Notes under the pieces: model-generated | Seen by the model: only the letters and a program-made list of their open reading frames with translations | What the model was told of the DNA's origin: nothing | Databases searched by the model: none | DNA from: Bryobacterales bacterium | GTDB lineage: Bacteria > Acidobacteriota > Terriglobia > Bryobacterales > Bryobacteraceae | Direction of reading: 5' to 3' | Length of the DNA: 52,312 nucleotides | Assembly (NCBI GenBank): GCA_020847975.1 | Contig: JADLBD010000154.1 | Coordinates: forward strand, 1 to 52,312 | Position numbers and translations under genes: made by a program | Shown here: positions 26,218 through 34,714 of the stretch, in pieces | How the letters are laid out: every line of letters begins with the position of its first letter | Numbering within the stretch: position 1 is the first letter of the stretch

Positions 26218-26985
26218 TCATTCTGACTGCAAGAGGCGCTGCGCGTTTCCCGAGAGTATGGCGGCTTCGTCCTCGCCGGCGATGGCGGATTCTTTCAACT
26301 TCAGCACCGCGGCTTCGAAATACTGGAAGGGCGAATGGGAGCCGAACAGCATGCGCCGCGGGGTGATGACGGACATCAGATCGCCGGCGCAGCCCGCTCC
26401 TTCGATCATGGCGAGATCGAAGTGGACGCCGGCACGGGCCAGCGCGGCGAGGGCGTCTCCGGCGGGCGCGCGCATGCGATTCAGAACGACGAGTTTCACT
26501 CCGGGGGCCGCGGCGAGGGCTTTGGGCAGCGGCGCCGGATCCAATGCGGGAATACGCATGAGCGGGTGCTGACTGCGGTCGTCCTCCATGTTGAGCACGA
26601 GTTGGACGATCATTTTGCGGTCCCGGGCGGCGCGCAGCAGATCGGGAAAGGGGGCTTCGGCGAGCGTGTAGCCGTGGTAGTTGGGATGGAGCCGGATGCC
26701 GGGCATGTGGTGGACCTCGTGGCAACGGCGCAGATCCTCGCGCCAGCCGGGCGCGGCGGGGTTGAGGGCTCCGAACGGCAGCAGGAACCCGGCTCCCGCG
26801 ATCTCGCAGGCCTTGGCCAGCCGGGCATTGGCGGCGCTGGTGTCGCGGTGGAAGACGCCCTCGAAGCTGCCGGCCCACGCCTGCGTGACGCCGCGGCGTT
26901 TGAGGCGGGCCACGAGGTCTGAGGGGGTGTCGCCGGGGAAGCGGCGGAAGGGCCATGGCCCGAGCGATACGTTGACGTCGATCAT
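26218..26985 (-). CDS. Amidohydrolase-superfamily protein lacking the usual N-terminal HxH
   Basis: 255 residues from the ATG at 26985, which overlaps the preceding gene stop (ATGA). The barrel pattern fits amidohydrolase-2-type proteins: GIRLHPNYHGYTL, LVLNMEDDRSQHPLMRI, VVLNRMRAPAGDAL and a late RMLFGSHSPF. The first strand reads MIDVNVSLGPWPFR, so where a metal-binding D-x-H-x-H would be there is D-V-N-V-S. It may be a variant with different metal binding or no catalysis. It is the last gene of a three-gene overlapping set with another amidohydrolase and an isochorismatase-like hydrolase. Confidence 0.75.
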   Translation of the reverse strand: MIDVNVSLGPWPFRRFPGDTPSDLVARLKRRGVTQAWAGSFEGVFHRDTSAANARLAKACEIAGAGFLLPFGALNPAAPGWREDLRRCHEVHHMPGIRLHPNYHGYTLAEAPFPDLLRAARDRKMIVQLVLNMEDDRSQHPLMRIPALDPAPLPKALAAAPGVKLVVLNRMRAPAGDALAALARAGVHFDLAMIEGAGCAGDLMSVITPRRMLFGSHSPFQYFEAAVLKLKESAIAGEDEAAILSGNAQRLLQSE

Positions 26986-27764
26986 ACGCGGATTCCCTTG
27001 CGCTGAAGGATGGGCATCATCATTCGCTTGAGATTTTCGCCGAGGATCAGCTTGCGGTCCGCCTCGCTGATGTCCGCGCCCAGCGCCTTTGCAAGTTGCG
27101 AGGCGTAGCTGCGGCCGGGAGAGTCGCTGCCATAGATGACGCGGCGCGCGCCGAGTTCGCGCACGGCCATCTCGACGAAGCCGTTCGTGGGGTCCCCGCC
27201 GGCGATGTCGGCATAGACATTCGCCTGGTGGCGGATGGCGCGGATACCCGTCTCCCATTCGCCGCCGGTGTGCCCGCAGATGATGGGAACACCAGGGTGG
27301 CGCGCCGCGAGCGCGGCCACGTCGGCGGGCTCCGATTCTCCCGGCAGGTTGCCCGTGGTCTTGTGCCAGGTGTGCTGGAAGATGATGGCGTTCATGGAGG
27401 CCGCGGCCTCGACGATGGGGTCGAGTTCCGGCGCCGAAGCGCGCTTCGCCACCCAGAGCTTGACGCCGACCATGGGCCCGTTGCGCACGCAGCGGTCGAA
27501 CTCCTTGAGGCTGAATTCGAGGTGCTGTGGGGAGAGATAGACGAATCCGAAGGCGCGGTGGCTCCAGTGGGCCAGAGCCTGCAACACCTGGTCGTTCTGC
27601 TCGCGCAGTTGCTCGGGAGTGGGCTCATAGAGGAACGGATAGCCCATGAAGACGCAGAGCCGTTCGATGCCCATGCGGTCAGCGAAGCGGACGAGATTCT
27701 CCATGCGCACATCGGGAGTGGCGCCGGAGATGCCGCTGATGTGGTTGTGGAGGTCCCAGATCAT
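26982..27764 (-). CDS. Amidohydrolase (TIM-barrel metal-dependent hydrolase)
   Basis: 260 residues from the ATG at 27764 (MIWDLHNHISG), chosen because it overlaps the upstream stop by four bases; longer frames exist. The metal motif DLHNH (His6, His8), FQHTWHKTTG, IICGHTGGEW and VIYGSDSPGRSY follow the amidohydrolase-2 order, the last Asp being the catalytic base. No signal peptide. Substrate unknown; lactones, amides or decarboxylations are all found in this family. Overlaps at both ends indicate one transcript with its neighbours. Confidence 0.85.
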   Translation of the reverse strand: MIWDLHNHISGISGATPDVRMENLVRFADRMGIERLCVFMGYPFLYEPTPEQLREQNDQVLQALAHWSHRAFGFVYLSPQHLEFSLKEFDRCVRNGPMVGVKLWVAKRASAPELDPIVEAAASMNAIIFQHTWHKTTGNLPGESEPADVAALAARHPGVPIICGHTGGEWETGIRAIRHQANVYADIAGGDPTNGFVEMAVRELGARRVIYGSDSPGRSYASQLAKALGADISEADRKLILGENLKRMMMPILQRKGIRV

Positions 27765-28555
27765 GCGAGGTGAGTCAGATCCTCGGAAAGCACAGAGGGG
27801 CACCAGTACTTTTCGATGTGGGAAATGATGAGCGCGGTGCCCTTTTCGTGAGAGACGAAGGGGCGCTGCCGCGGGTCGTACATGGCGTCCGTCAGGTCAC
27901 GGGCCAGGACTGCGTTCATGCCCAGGCGGACCTGCTGGCGGATGCCGAACGACCGCCCGAGCACGCACATGTTGGTGTGCACGCCCATGAGCACGACGTT
28001 GCGGATCTTCTGCTGGTGGAAGTAGCTGTAGATCTCCTCTTCGTCGTCGCTGACGCCATCCTGTGGGGCGATTTGGAGCAGTTCGTTCTCGCGGTTGTAG
28101 CGGCGCACGGCGGGGCCCACCACTGCGTCGTCGCAGGGCTGCGTCACGTCATCCACCGGGAGCGGCCCTTCGCGGCCGCGGTCGAGCGGGCAGCTTTTCA
28201 GGATAGGGACAGGCGGCGTCACCTTCAGCGCATTCTTCAGGCGAAGCCTTTGGGGAGTGCCGGCGTAGACATCCATGGTTCCCGAGGGCGCGTGGATGAT
28301 GGTGACGCCGATGCCGCGAGCCTGCTTCAACACCTGATTCATGCGGGGCGCCATGGCCTTCACGCGCTTGGCGGCGTTCTGGCAATAGTGGTTGTCCCAC
28401 ATGTCGCAGATGATGATGGCGGTTTCGGCGGGCTTCCATTCGAGGATGGTTTCGCCGGCGCCGCGGCGCGCTTTCAGCCGGAGGATTCCGGTGGATTTGG
28501 AGAAGGCTGCGCCGCAAGCGGCAGCGAGCAGGGCGCGTCTCGAAAGATTCCGCAT
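27761..28555 (-). CDS. Isochorismatase-like cysteine hydrolase, Tat-exported
   Basis: 264 residues from the ATG at 28555, chosen because it gives a Tat-type signal (LSRRALLAAACGAAF). Asp51 in AIIICDMWDNHYC and Cys197 in GVHTNMCVLGR are the expected catalytic Asp and nucleophile of isochorismatase-fold hydrolases; the catalytic Lys is not certain. Enzymes of this family cleave amides such as nicotinamide, carbamoyl compounds or ureidoacrylate. It is first of a three-gene set overlapping by ATGA at each junction, with two amidohydrolase-type genes downstream and a TonB-dependent receptor gene upstream on the same strand. Confidence 0.85.
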   Translation of the reverse strand: MRNLSRRALLAAACGAAFSKSTGILRLKARRGAGETILEWKPAETAIIICDMWDNHYCQNAAKRVKAMAPRMNQVLKQARGIGVTIIHAPSGTMDVYAGTPQRLRLKNALKVTPPVPILKSCPLDRGREGPLPVDDVTQPCDDAVVGPAVRRYNRENELLQIAPQDGVSDDEEEIYSYFHQQKIRNVVLMGVHTNMCVLGRSFGIRQQVRLGMNAVLARDLTDAMYDPRQRPFVSHEKGTALIISHIEKYWCPSVLSEDLTHLA

Positions 28556-28651
28556 ATCTCGAAAGCGCAAACGGCACGTCCCGCGGTCCCGGAGTAGGAG
28601 GAACACCGTACTGTTCCGTGGCGCGGGCGGGCTCCGTTTTGCGCGTGTTCC

Positions 28652-31600
28652 TTAGAAAATATACCGCAGAGCGAACTGGATTTGCCGGGGCGGGCGGACG
28701 GCGTTGATGCGGCCGTAGGTGACGCTGCGCAGGTTCTTGTCGGAGGCGAGGAACTGCGTGTGGTTGAAGGCGTTGAGAAAATCGCCGCGGAACTCGACGG
28801 CGTGCGATTCGGAGTAGGGCATGCGAATGCGCTTCGCGGTGGCGATGTTCCAGTTGTTGATGCCGGGGTCAGTGATGACGCCGAAGGCGGCGTTGCCCCA
28901 GGTTCCGAAGGCCGGGTCAGTGAAGCAACCGGTGTTGAACCAGCGCAGGCGCGTGCGGATTCCCGCCCCCTGACCGGCGTCGCAGATACGGTTCGGCAGG
29001 AATGTGCTGGATGCGCCGGAGTAGCCGGTGCCGCTGAGATCCTGAGTCACCGGAAACTGCGGACTGCCCGTAGCGGCGGTGAAGGCGCCGCTGAGGACCC
29101 AATCATTCACCGCGTAGCCCAGAGCCTTGGCGGAGGCGATCTTCGGCGTCTGGTAGTTCAGCGCGGTGATGAACCAGAACTTGGGCGTGATGTTCGACGG
29201 TCCGGCCCAGATGTAGGGATAGCGGTAGTTGATGTTGCCGTGATCGGAGTTGTTGATGTTCGAAGTGGCGATATTCTTCGCCCAGGAGAAGTTGCCCTGG
29301 AGCGTGAGGCCATGCCACTGATTGTTCTTGATGCTGGCGGTGCCGGCTTCATAGCGCGCCCAACCGAGCGGCGCCCAGGTGCCGAGCACGCCCCATTGCG
29401 GATAGGGGCGGCGCTGTTGCAGCGGCACGCCGGCGATGGCGCCCTGCGGGAGATCGGCGGCGTTCTGATCGATGAACTGGAACTGATGGATGGTGTGGGA
29501 GCCTACGTAGTCGGCTTCGGCCACCCAGGCTTGTCCCAGCCGCCGCTGGACGCTGAAGGACCACTGATAGACGGCGGGGATGGGATAGTACGGTTGGGCA
29601 AAGCGGAAGCTGGCGGGGGGATTCGCGTTGGGCTGCGGGGGAACGCCGAGCAATCCGGCGGGGTACTCATTGCTCACCAGTCTCGCGGGCAGCGGGCGCG
29701 AGGTGTCGTTCACCACTTCATAGCGCAGGCTGAAGGGCGCGGCGCCGGATTGAATGTCGTTGAACTGGTTCATATTGATGTTGCCGTCGTAGTAGATGCC
29801 GCCGCCGGCGCGCAGGACGGTGGAGGGAGTGAGGGCGTAGGTGATGCCCAGCCGCGGCGCGAAGTTTTTCGTGCCGATGGCATAGGCTTCCTTGGGCACG
29901 CCGGGTGTGAGGGGAGCGCAGGCGCCGAAGCACTTGCCGGGGTCCAGGAAGTCGTTGGGATTCTGGAGCGCGAAGGCCGGCTGCCCGGTCTGGTAATTGA
30001 AGCTGAGAGTGGCGTTGCGGGGAACGGCCCAAGGGCTCCAGTATTCGTAGCGCAGGCCGTAGTTCAAGGTCAGTTTGTTGGTGACGCGCCAGGAATCCTG
30101 GGCATAGAAGCCGAGGTACTGCTGGTGGCCGACGTAGGGGATCTGGCGGATGATGAGCAGCGTGCTGGAGTAGGCGCCCAGAAGGTAATCGGCGAACTCG
30201 TTGCCGCCCACCGGAGCTCCGGCGGCGGCGCGCGCCTGTTCGCAACGCGTGTTGCCCGGCGGGCAAGCCTGGGTGAACAGCTTGCTGAAAGAGAACTGCC
30301 CTTTGTCGCCCGAGGGGTTGTAGTAGATGAACCGCTTGTTGACGGCATCGACGCCGAACTTGAGATTGTGGCGGCCGCGCACCCAACTGAAGTCGTCTTT
30401 GAGCTGCACGTTGTTGGAGTAGGCGTTGAAGATGTAGTTGGTGCCGACGCCGAGATTGAACCCAGCCACGGACCATTGGACGCCGCCGGTGTAGCCGGAG
30501 GTATTGGGCAATCCGATGGCGGCGGCGGAATCGGGCAGGTCGAGCGGGCGCGTGTACTGCCAGTTGGGACGGGTGTAGGAAAGGCCGACGTCGTTGACCT
30601 TGGAGGGGCCGAGAACCTGCGTCCAGTGGAGGACGGCGTTGGTGGAAGCGGAGTTGTTGCCGGTGCCCTGAAGCGGCTGGAGACCGCCTTGGAGCGTATC
30701 CTGCTTGTTGTAGGTGAAGCGGGCAAAGATGGTGGAATTGGCGCTGCGGAGCCAATCGGCGCGGCCCGTGACCTGATTCTGGGTCATGGTGGTGCGCACG
30801 GCGTTGGTGTATTGATCCACGCCGTTGACGACGGTGTTGGGGCTTAAAACAAATTTATCGAGATATGCTTTGGTGACCGGATCGACGCAAGCCTGGCGCG
30901 GGGCGCACGCGGTGGTTTGCGCGGCGGGGATCACGTTGCCCGGGAAGGGGCGGCGGAGCCCCGTGGCAGGGTCGACATCATAGGGGTTGTAGATGACAGG
31001 CGTGGGAAGGAAAGTGCCGCCGGGCCCTGGCGGCTTGTACTGGGAGAAGTCGCCGCGGCGGAGGTTCTCATCGGGGACAACGGCGAACTGCTGCTCGCGC
31101 TGGACGACGCGGAAACCTTCGTAGTTGCCGAAGAAGAGCAGCTTGTTGCGAATGACGGGGCCGCCGATCGCGCCTCCGAACTGGTTCTGGGTGTAGGGCT
31201 GAAGGCGGCGGTTGGCCTCATTGTTGAGGTAGCTGTTGGCGTCGAGGTGGTTGTTGCGGAAGTATTCGAACAACTCGCCGTGGTAGGCGTTGGAGCCGCT
31301 CTTGGTGATGAAGTTGACGGCGGCGACGCCGTTGCCGAATTCGGCGCTCATGTTCGCCGCTTCGACGCGAACTTCATTGACGCTGGCGCGCGACTGCAAC
31401 TGCGTGGCCTGGCCGTAGACGGGAATCTGGATGTTCGAACCGTCGATGGAGATGTTGCTGGCCGAATCGCGGTTGCCGGCGATGAAGGCTCCCGAAGATT
31501 GGAACGTGTTGCCGGCGTCGACGAAGTTGAGCGAGCGCCCGGCGAAGGAGAGGTTCTGTCCCGCGTTCTGGGGCACGACTCCCGGCGTGAGTTGCAGCAG

Positions 31601-32050
31601 GTCAAAGACGTTGCCGCGGCCGAGGGGGATGTTCTGGACGAGTTCGGGCGTGACGCTGCCGGTGACTTCGGCGGAGGCCGTGTTGACCAGTTCCGCGCCC
31701 GCCGCCGACACTGTTACCTGCTCGGAGGTAGCGCCGAGTTCCAGGCGGATATCGATGTGCGCGGGTTGCGCGGTCTCGACGACGCGGTCCGTAATGGTGG
31801 TGGTTTTGAAGCCCGGGGCGGAGACGACGATGGTGTAGCGCCCGGCAGGCAGGGACTGGAAGGAATAGACGCCTTCGGCGCTGGTGCGCGTTTCGCGGAG
31901 CGCTCCGGTGTTCTGATTGGTGAGCCTGACGGAGGCGCCGGCGAAGACGGCTCCCTGTGGATCGGCGACGGCGCCGGTAATGGATGTGGTGGTTTCCACC
32001 TGCGCGAATGCCGCAAGCGTGAAGAGTGTAAAAGCAAGGAGTGTTTTCAC
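28652..32050 (-). CDS. Oar-like TonB-dependent receptor
   Basis: 1132 residues with a signal peptide (MKTLLAFTLFTLAAFAQ). Residues about 20-105 form a carboxypeptidase-regulatory-like domain (SITGAVADPQGAVFAGASV, GRYTIVVSAPGFKT). A plug follows at about 110-270 (RGNVFDLLQLTPGV, FITKSGSNAYHGELFEYFRN), then a long beta-barrel ending in the outer-membrane signature FALRYIF. It would import a large substrate across the outer membrane using TonB energy. The start is preceded by AGGAGG, and a candidate promoter and palindrome lie upstream. Located next to exported hydrolase genes in the same orientation, it may supply their substrate. Confidence 0.92.
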   Translation of the reverse strand: MKTLLAFTLFTLAAFAQVETTTSITGAVADPQGAVFAGASVRLTNQNTGALRETRTSAEGVYSFQSLPAGRYTIVVSAPGFKTTTITDRVVETAQPAHIDIRLELGATSEQVTVSAAGAELVNTASAEVTGSVTPELVQNIPLGRGNVFDLLQLTPGVVPQNAGQNLSFAGRSLNFVDAGNTFQSSGAFIAGNRDSASNISIDGSNIQIPVYGQATQLQSRASVNEVRVEAANMSAEFGNGVAAVNFITKSGSNAYHGELFEYFRNNHLDANSYLNNEANRRLQPYTQNQFGGAIGGPVIRNKLLFFGNYEGFRVVQREQQFAVVPDENLRRGDFSQYKPPGPGGTFLPTPVIYNPYDVDPATGLRRPFPGNVIPAAQTTACAPRQACVDPVTKAYLDKFVLSPNTVVNGVDQYTNAVRTTMTQNQVTGRADWLRSANSTIFARFTYNKQDTLQGGLQPLQGTGNNSASTNAVLHWTQVLGPSKVNDVGLSYTRPNWQYTRPLDLPDSAAAIGLPNTSGYTGGVQWSVAGFNLGVGTNYIFNAYSNNVQLKDDFSWVRGRHNLKFGVDAVNKRFIYYNPSGDKGQFSFSKLFTQACPPGNTRCEQARAAAGAPVGGNEFADYLLGAYSSTLLIIRQIPYVGHQQYLGFYAQDSWRVTNKLTLNYGLRYEYWSPWAVPRNATLSFNYQTGQPAFALQNPNDFLDPGKCFGACAPLTPGVPKEAYAIGTKNFAPRLGITYALTPSTVLRAGGGIYYDGNINMNQFNDIQSGAAPFSLRYEVVNDTSRPLPARLVSNEYPAGLLGVPPQPNANPPASFRFAQPYYPIPAVYQWSFSVQRRLGQAWVAEADYVGSHTIHQFQFIDQNAADLPQGAIAGVPLQQRRPYPQWGVLGTWAPLGWARYEAGTASIKNNQWHGLTLQGNFSWAKNIATSNINNSDHGNINYRYPYIWAGPSNITPKFWFITALNYQTPKIASAKALGYAVNDWVLSGAFTAATGSPQFPVTQDLSGTGYSGASSTFLPNRICDAGQGAGIRTRLRWFNTGCFTDPAFGTWGNAAFGVITDPGINNWNIATAKRIRMPYSESHAVEFRGDFLNAFNHTQFLASDKNLRSVTYGRINAVRPPRQIQFALRYIF

Positions 32051-32097
32051 GGATCGTAGCCTCCTCTTGAATTCGAAGTGACCCGGTTTAGGAATCG

Positions 32098-32103
32098 ATT
32101 ATA
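32098..32103 (-). promoter_or_regulatory. Candidate -10 element for the TonB-dependent receptor
   Basis: On the minus strand the sequence reads TATAAT at 32103-32098 inside an A/T-rich stretch. It would give a leader of about 40 bases to the ATG at 32050. No good -35 is found at the expected spacing (CCACTC around 32126), suggesting that activation by a regulator may be needed. The element stands out in this GC-rich sequence, but the match alone is not proof. Confidence 0.4.
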
Positions 32104-32136
32104 TATCGGAGCCCGCGGCCGAGTGGCTACGGCGTC

Positions 32137-32151
32137 CGGATGTTACATCCG
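32137..32151. promoter_or_regulatory. 15-bp perfect palindrome, candidate operator
   Basis: CGGATGTTACATCCG is a perfect seven-base inverted repeat around one central base. It lies about 34 bases upstream of the candidate -10 box and 87 bases upstream of the receptor ATG, a position suited to an activator or a repressor of the TonB-dependent receptor. No regulator gene is next to it. The match is visible directly; binding is inference. Confidence 0.45.
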
Positions 32152-32262
32152 TGCATCAGCAAGCTGTTCGCGCCGCGCCATCTCCGCCATTTCCGTTCCG
32201 GCGCCGCGGCCATTTTGGCTCACTGTATTCCGCCTGGCGATCGAGTTATCGCTTCCTGGTTC

Positions 32263-33627
32263 TCAGTCTGCTCCTTGGAGCTGTAGCCACTTACCTTCGT
32301 GGTAATACCACGTAACGGAGGCCTTCCCGAGAAACGCATCGTCGATGCCTTGATGGTCGATCGGCGGAGGCTCGGGACCGCCGTAGGCACGGTAGTGGGC
32401 CATGATGAAGTCCCGGTTGACGGCAGCGATCTCACGCGAGTAGCCGATCTTGCCGTTCTCGAGTCCCTCCAGGTAGGCGAGGTCTTCGCTCGTGGCGATG
32501 GTTTGCGGATTCGTGTCAAGATTGTTGCGGAATGCGAGGAGAGCCGTCGAGTTGTTGACGGAGCAGAAAACGGCCCATCCGGTTTCTCCCTTTGCGAAGA
32601 ACTCTCCGCGGATCACATTGCGCGGGGCGCCTTCGGGGGAAGGCTGCGGCACGGTGCAGTTCCGGTTGCGCAGGACTCCCGCAATCGCCGGTGGAAGTTC
32701 GGGGAAGGCGCCGGCGGGAAGACGCCGGATTTTGCCAACTGCCTCCGCTGCCCGCGCCTGCCAATCCTGCTGGGCTTGCGCTCGGGCCTGCTCCGCACGC
32801 GCGATCTCCTGGAGATCGAGCTGTGGGAGGATCGCCTTCCGATCGAGATGCGGGTCGAGCGCCTGCGCGCGCCGGAAATACCGCTCGGCCAATTCAGCCG
32901 CCGCGGGATTGGGCGTTCCCATTTGAAGCGACCGGTTGTACTGGCTTTGGAGCATGTAAGCGGCGTTTCCCAGCACCCATACGTTCTTCGACGCGTCCAG
33001 CGCAGCCTGAGAGCGCGCGGCCAGAGGACCACCCTCCAGAATCGAGAGGGCATAGAGATGCGCCAGCGGACGCAGGGCAAATGGATGGTTCGGGTCGGCC
33101 GCGGCGGCCGCCTCCAGGTAGGACAAGTACAGATCCGGATTCAGGCCCTCGAAGAACGATGCCGCGTTCCATTGCACCGCCGCGTCGGCCGGACGGGCTT
33201 GGGTTGCGGTATTCCAAAGAGCGATCGCGCGGCGATAGTCCGCCTCCGGCAATTCACCGGAGGCGAACCGTGAAACGGGCGAGTGCAACAGTTCGGAATC
33301 GGGATGATGCTCGATGAGCCAGAGCGCGTGCCGGATGCGCTTGGCCCGGTCTTCCGGACGATCCAGCCGGTCCCCACGCTGATGATACGCCATGAGCTTG
33401 AGGCGCGCCGCGAAATCGTCCGGATTCGCGGCGAGTTGCCGTTCGAGGTTTACGACGTCGCCCTGTTCCAGCTTGAGGATGTCGCGCAACGACTCCGCAT
33501 ACCACGGGCTGAACATGGGCGGTGCGGCGGTTGGCGCGGATTGCGCCGGCACTTTGCCTGGTTCCGGCCAGAGCATCAGAACCACGGCGGCGGCAAACAC
33601 TACAGCCACGGCAATGCGAACGCTCAT
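32263..33627 (-). CDS. Membrane-anchored repeat-containing protein of unknown function
   Basis: 454 residues from the ATG at 33627 (MSVRIAVAVVFAAAVVLMLW); ATGs two and twelve codons upstream are possible. The N-terminus is a signal anchor. Residues about 60-300 are helical with TPR-like pairs (AALWLIEHHPDSELLHSP-type spacing, YLEAAAAADPNHPFALRPLAHLYAL, AERYFRRAQALDPHLDR). Residues about 300-454 form a separate, more beta-like domain (FFAKGETGWAVFCSVNNST, ending SVTWYYHEGKWLQLQGAD). It is probably periplasmic. No function is recognised. It lies 212 bases upstream of the receptor gene on the same strand. Confidence 0.7.
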   Translation of the reverse strand: MSVRIAVAVVFAAAVVLMLWPEPGKVPAQSAPTAAPPMFSPWYAESLRDILKLEQGDVVNLERQLAANPDDFAARLKLMAYHQRGDRLDRPEDRAKRIRHALWLIEHHPDSELLHSPVSRFASGELPEADYRRAIALWNTATQARPADAAVQWNAASFFEGLNPDLYLSYLEAAAAADPNHPFALRPLAHLYALSILEGGPLAARSQAALDASKNVWVLGNAAYMLQSQYNRSLQMGTPNPAAAELAERYFRRAQALDPHLDRKAILPQLDLQEIARAEQARAQAQQDWQARAAEAVGKIRRLPAGAFPELPPAIAGVLRNRNCTVPQPSPEGAPRNVIRGEFFAKGETGWAVFCSVNNSTALLAFRNNLDTNPQTIATSEDLAYLEGLENGKIGYSREIAAVNRDFIMAHYRAYGGPEPPPIDHQGIDDAFLGKASVTWYYHEGKWLQLQGAD

Positions 33628-33633
33628 GCACAT

Positions 33634-33977
33634 CACTGTCGCATGCTGCAGGAAGCCACGCAATGGACTGATTTCCTACGAATTGCATGCGGTTTGGCCA
33701 GGGGATACGCCAGCGGGCGCAACTTCCGCCGCGGCGACGGTTATTCCGGCGGGAAGCGGCTCGTCCCGCGGCCCGGATTGCAGCCTGGACGCGCTCTCAG
33801 AGTGGTTCGGATTCCACCGAACGTGTCCGAGCGATGCGAAACGCTGTCCCCGCCGGAAAGTGCGCGAGCTTCCCGGGAAGGCCGCTCTCTCCCATCATCG
33901 TGTACCGCGCGACTTTAACCCGCATTTCATTGGCGCATTTTCGCAACGGGGTTGGGCGGCCGCCGGCTCGTGTCCCG
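33634..33977. other. Intergenic region without a recognised gene
   Basis: About 344 bases between two genes on the minus strand. Reading frames through it are arginine/proline-rich and antisense-like, with no family resemblance or convincing ribosome binding site. No repeat, tRNA or clear terminator was seen. Confidence 0.6.
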
Positions 33978-34553
33978 TCAGGAGGCGGCGGTTCCCTTGG
34001 AGGATTGACCCTGAATTCGGGGCTCGGTTGTCTCAGGCGACAGTTCCCTCGCGCACGTTTCGCACAGGCCATGGGTGAACTGGGCGTGGGAACGGCTCTG
34101 GATGAAGGACTCCAATTGCTCCCATCGCCCGGCGTCATTGCGGATCTTTTTACACATGGAACAGATTGGCAGCAATCCGCTCAGTTGCTTGAGCGTCTTC
34201 GTCGCCTCCTCGAGATCCCGCAGGGCCTTGTCCCGCTCCTGTTCGGCTTTCCTGCGCCGCACGCACAACATCGCCATCGTCCAAACGCCGCCGATAATGA
34301 TCAGGTGGTTGGGGAGCGTCAAGTCATGAAACATCGCCCCTGATGGGGCTCTCCATAAGCCGACGAGGAGAAATGCCGTGATCAACAGGGCTATGAAGAA
34401 GGTCTGACGGGCGCTGGCGGCGCTGGAGACCCAGGAGATAAGAATAAGGTAGGGCAGCCAGGCCGCAATTCCGCTTGGAGTATTCAGATCAAGAACGAAG
34501 ATAGCCAGAGATAAAGCAAGGGCAATCAGAACGGATTGTCGGTTTTTGCTCAT
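33978..34553 (-). CDS. Membrane protein with four-helix N-terminus and C-terminal zinc-ribbon-like motif
   Basis: 191 residues. Up to four hydrophobic segments lie within residues 8-98 (SVLIALALSLAIFVLDL, GIAAWLPYLILISWV, FFIALLITAFLLVGLW, LIIIGGVWTMAMLC), followed by a coiled-coil region 100-125 (EQERDKALRDLEEATKTLKQ). The C-terminal module reads LSGLLPICSMCKKIRN...HGLCETCARE with Cys131, Cys134, His161, Cys164 and Cys167, a motif often found after sensor or receiver domains in signalling proteins. There is no kinase, GGDEF or receiver domain here. It resembles the input half of the histidine kinase at 36929-38401 and could act as a redox or metal sensor. Function is inferred. Confidence 0.75.
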   Translation of the reverse strand: MSKNRQSVLIALALSLAIFVLDLNTPSGIAAWLPYLILISWVSSAASARQTFFIALLITAFLLVGLWRAPSGAMFHDLTLPNHLIIIGGVWTMAMLCVRRRKAEQERDKALRDLEEATKTLKQLSGLLPICSMCKKIRNDAGRWEQLESFIQSRSHAQFTHGLCETCARELSPETTEPRIQGQSSKGTAAS

Positions 34554-34714
34554 CGGTTACAGTGGATTTCATTATCACTCGAACGGAGGTGTTTTTCTAG
34601 TAAATTGACCGATTTGATGAATAACAGCGAATAGCAGTACTAGATTACTATGCGTACCGTAACCCGAAACCTGGCACAGGTACAAGCTTCCCGCGCGAAA
34701 ATTGCGTGATTGAT

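Noticed and set aside
28682..30847. A 721-codon antisense frame within the TonB-dependent receptor
   Set aside because: It is Gly/Val/Ala/Asp-rich, the complement of receptor codon usage, and has no recognisable domain; the receptor itself is complete.
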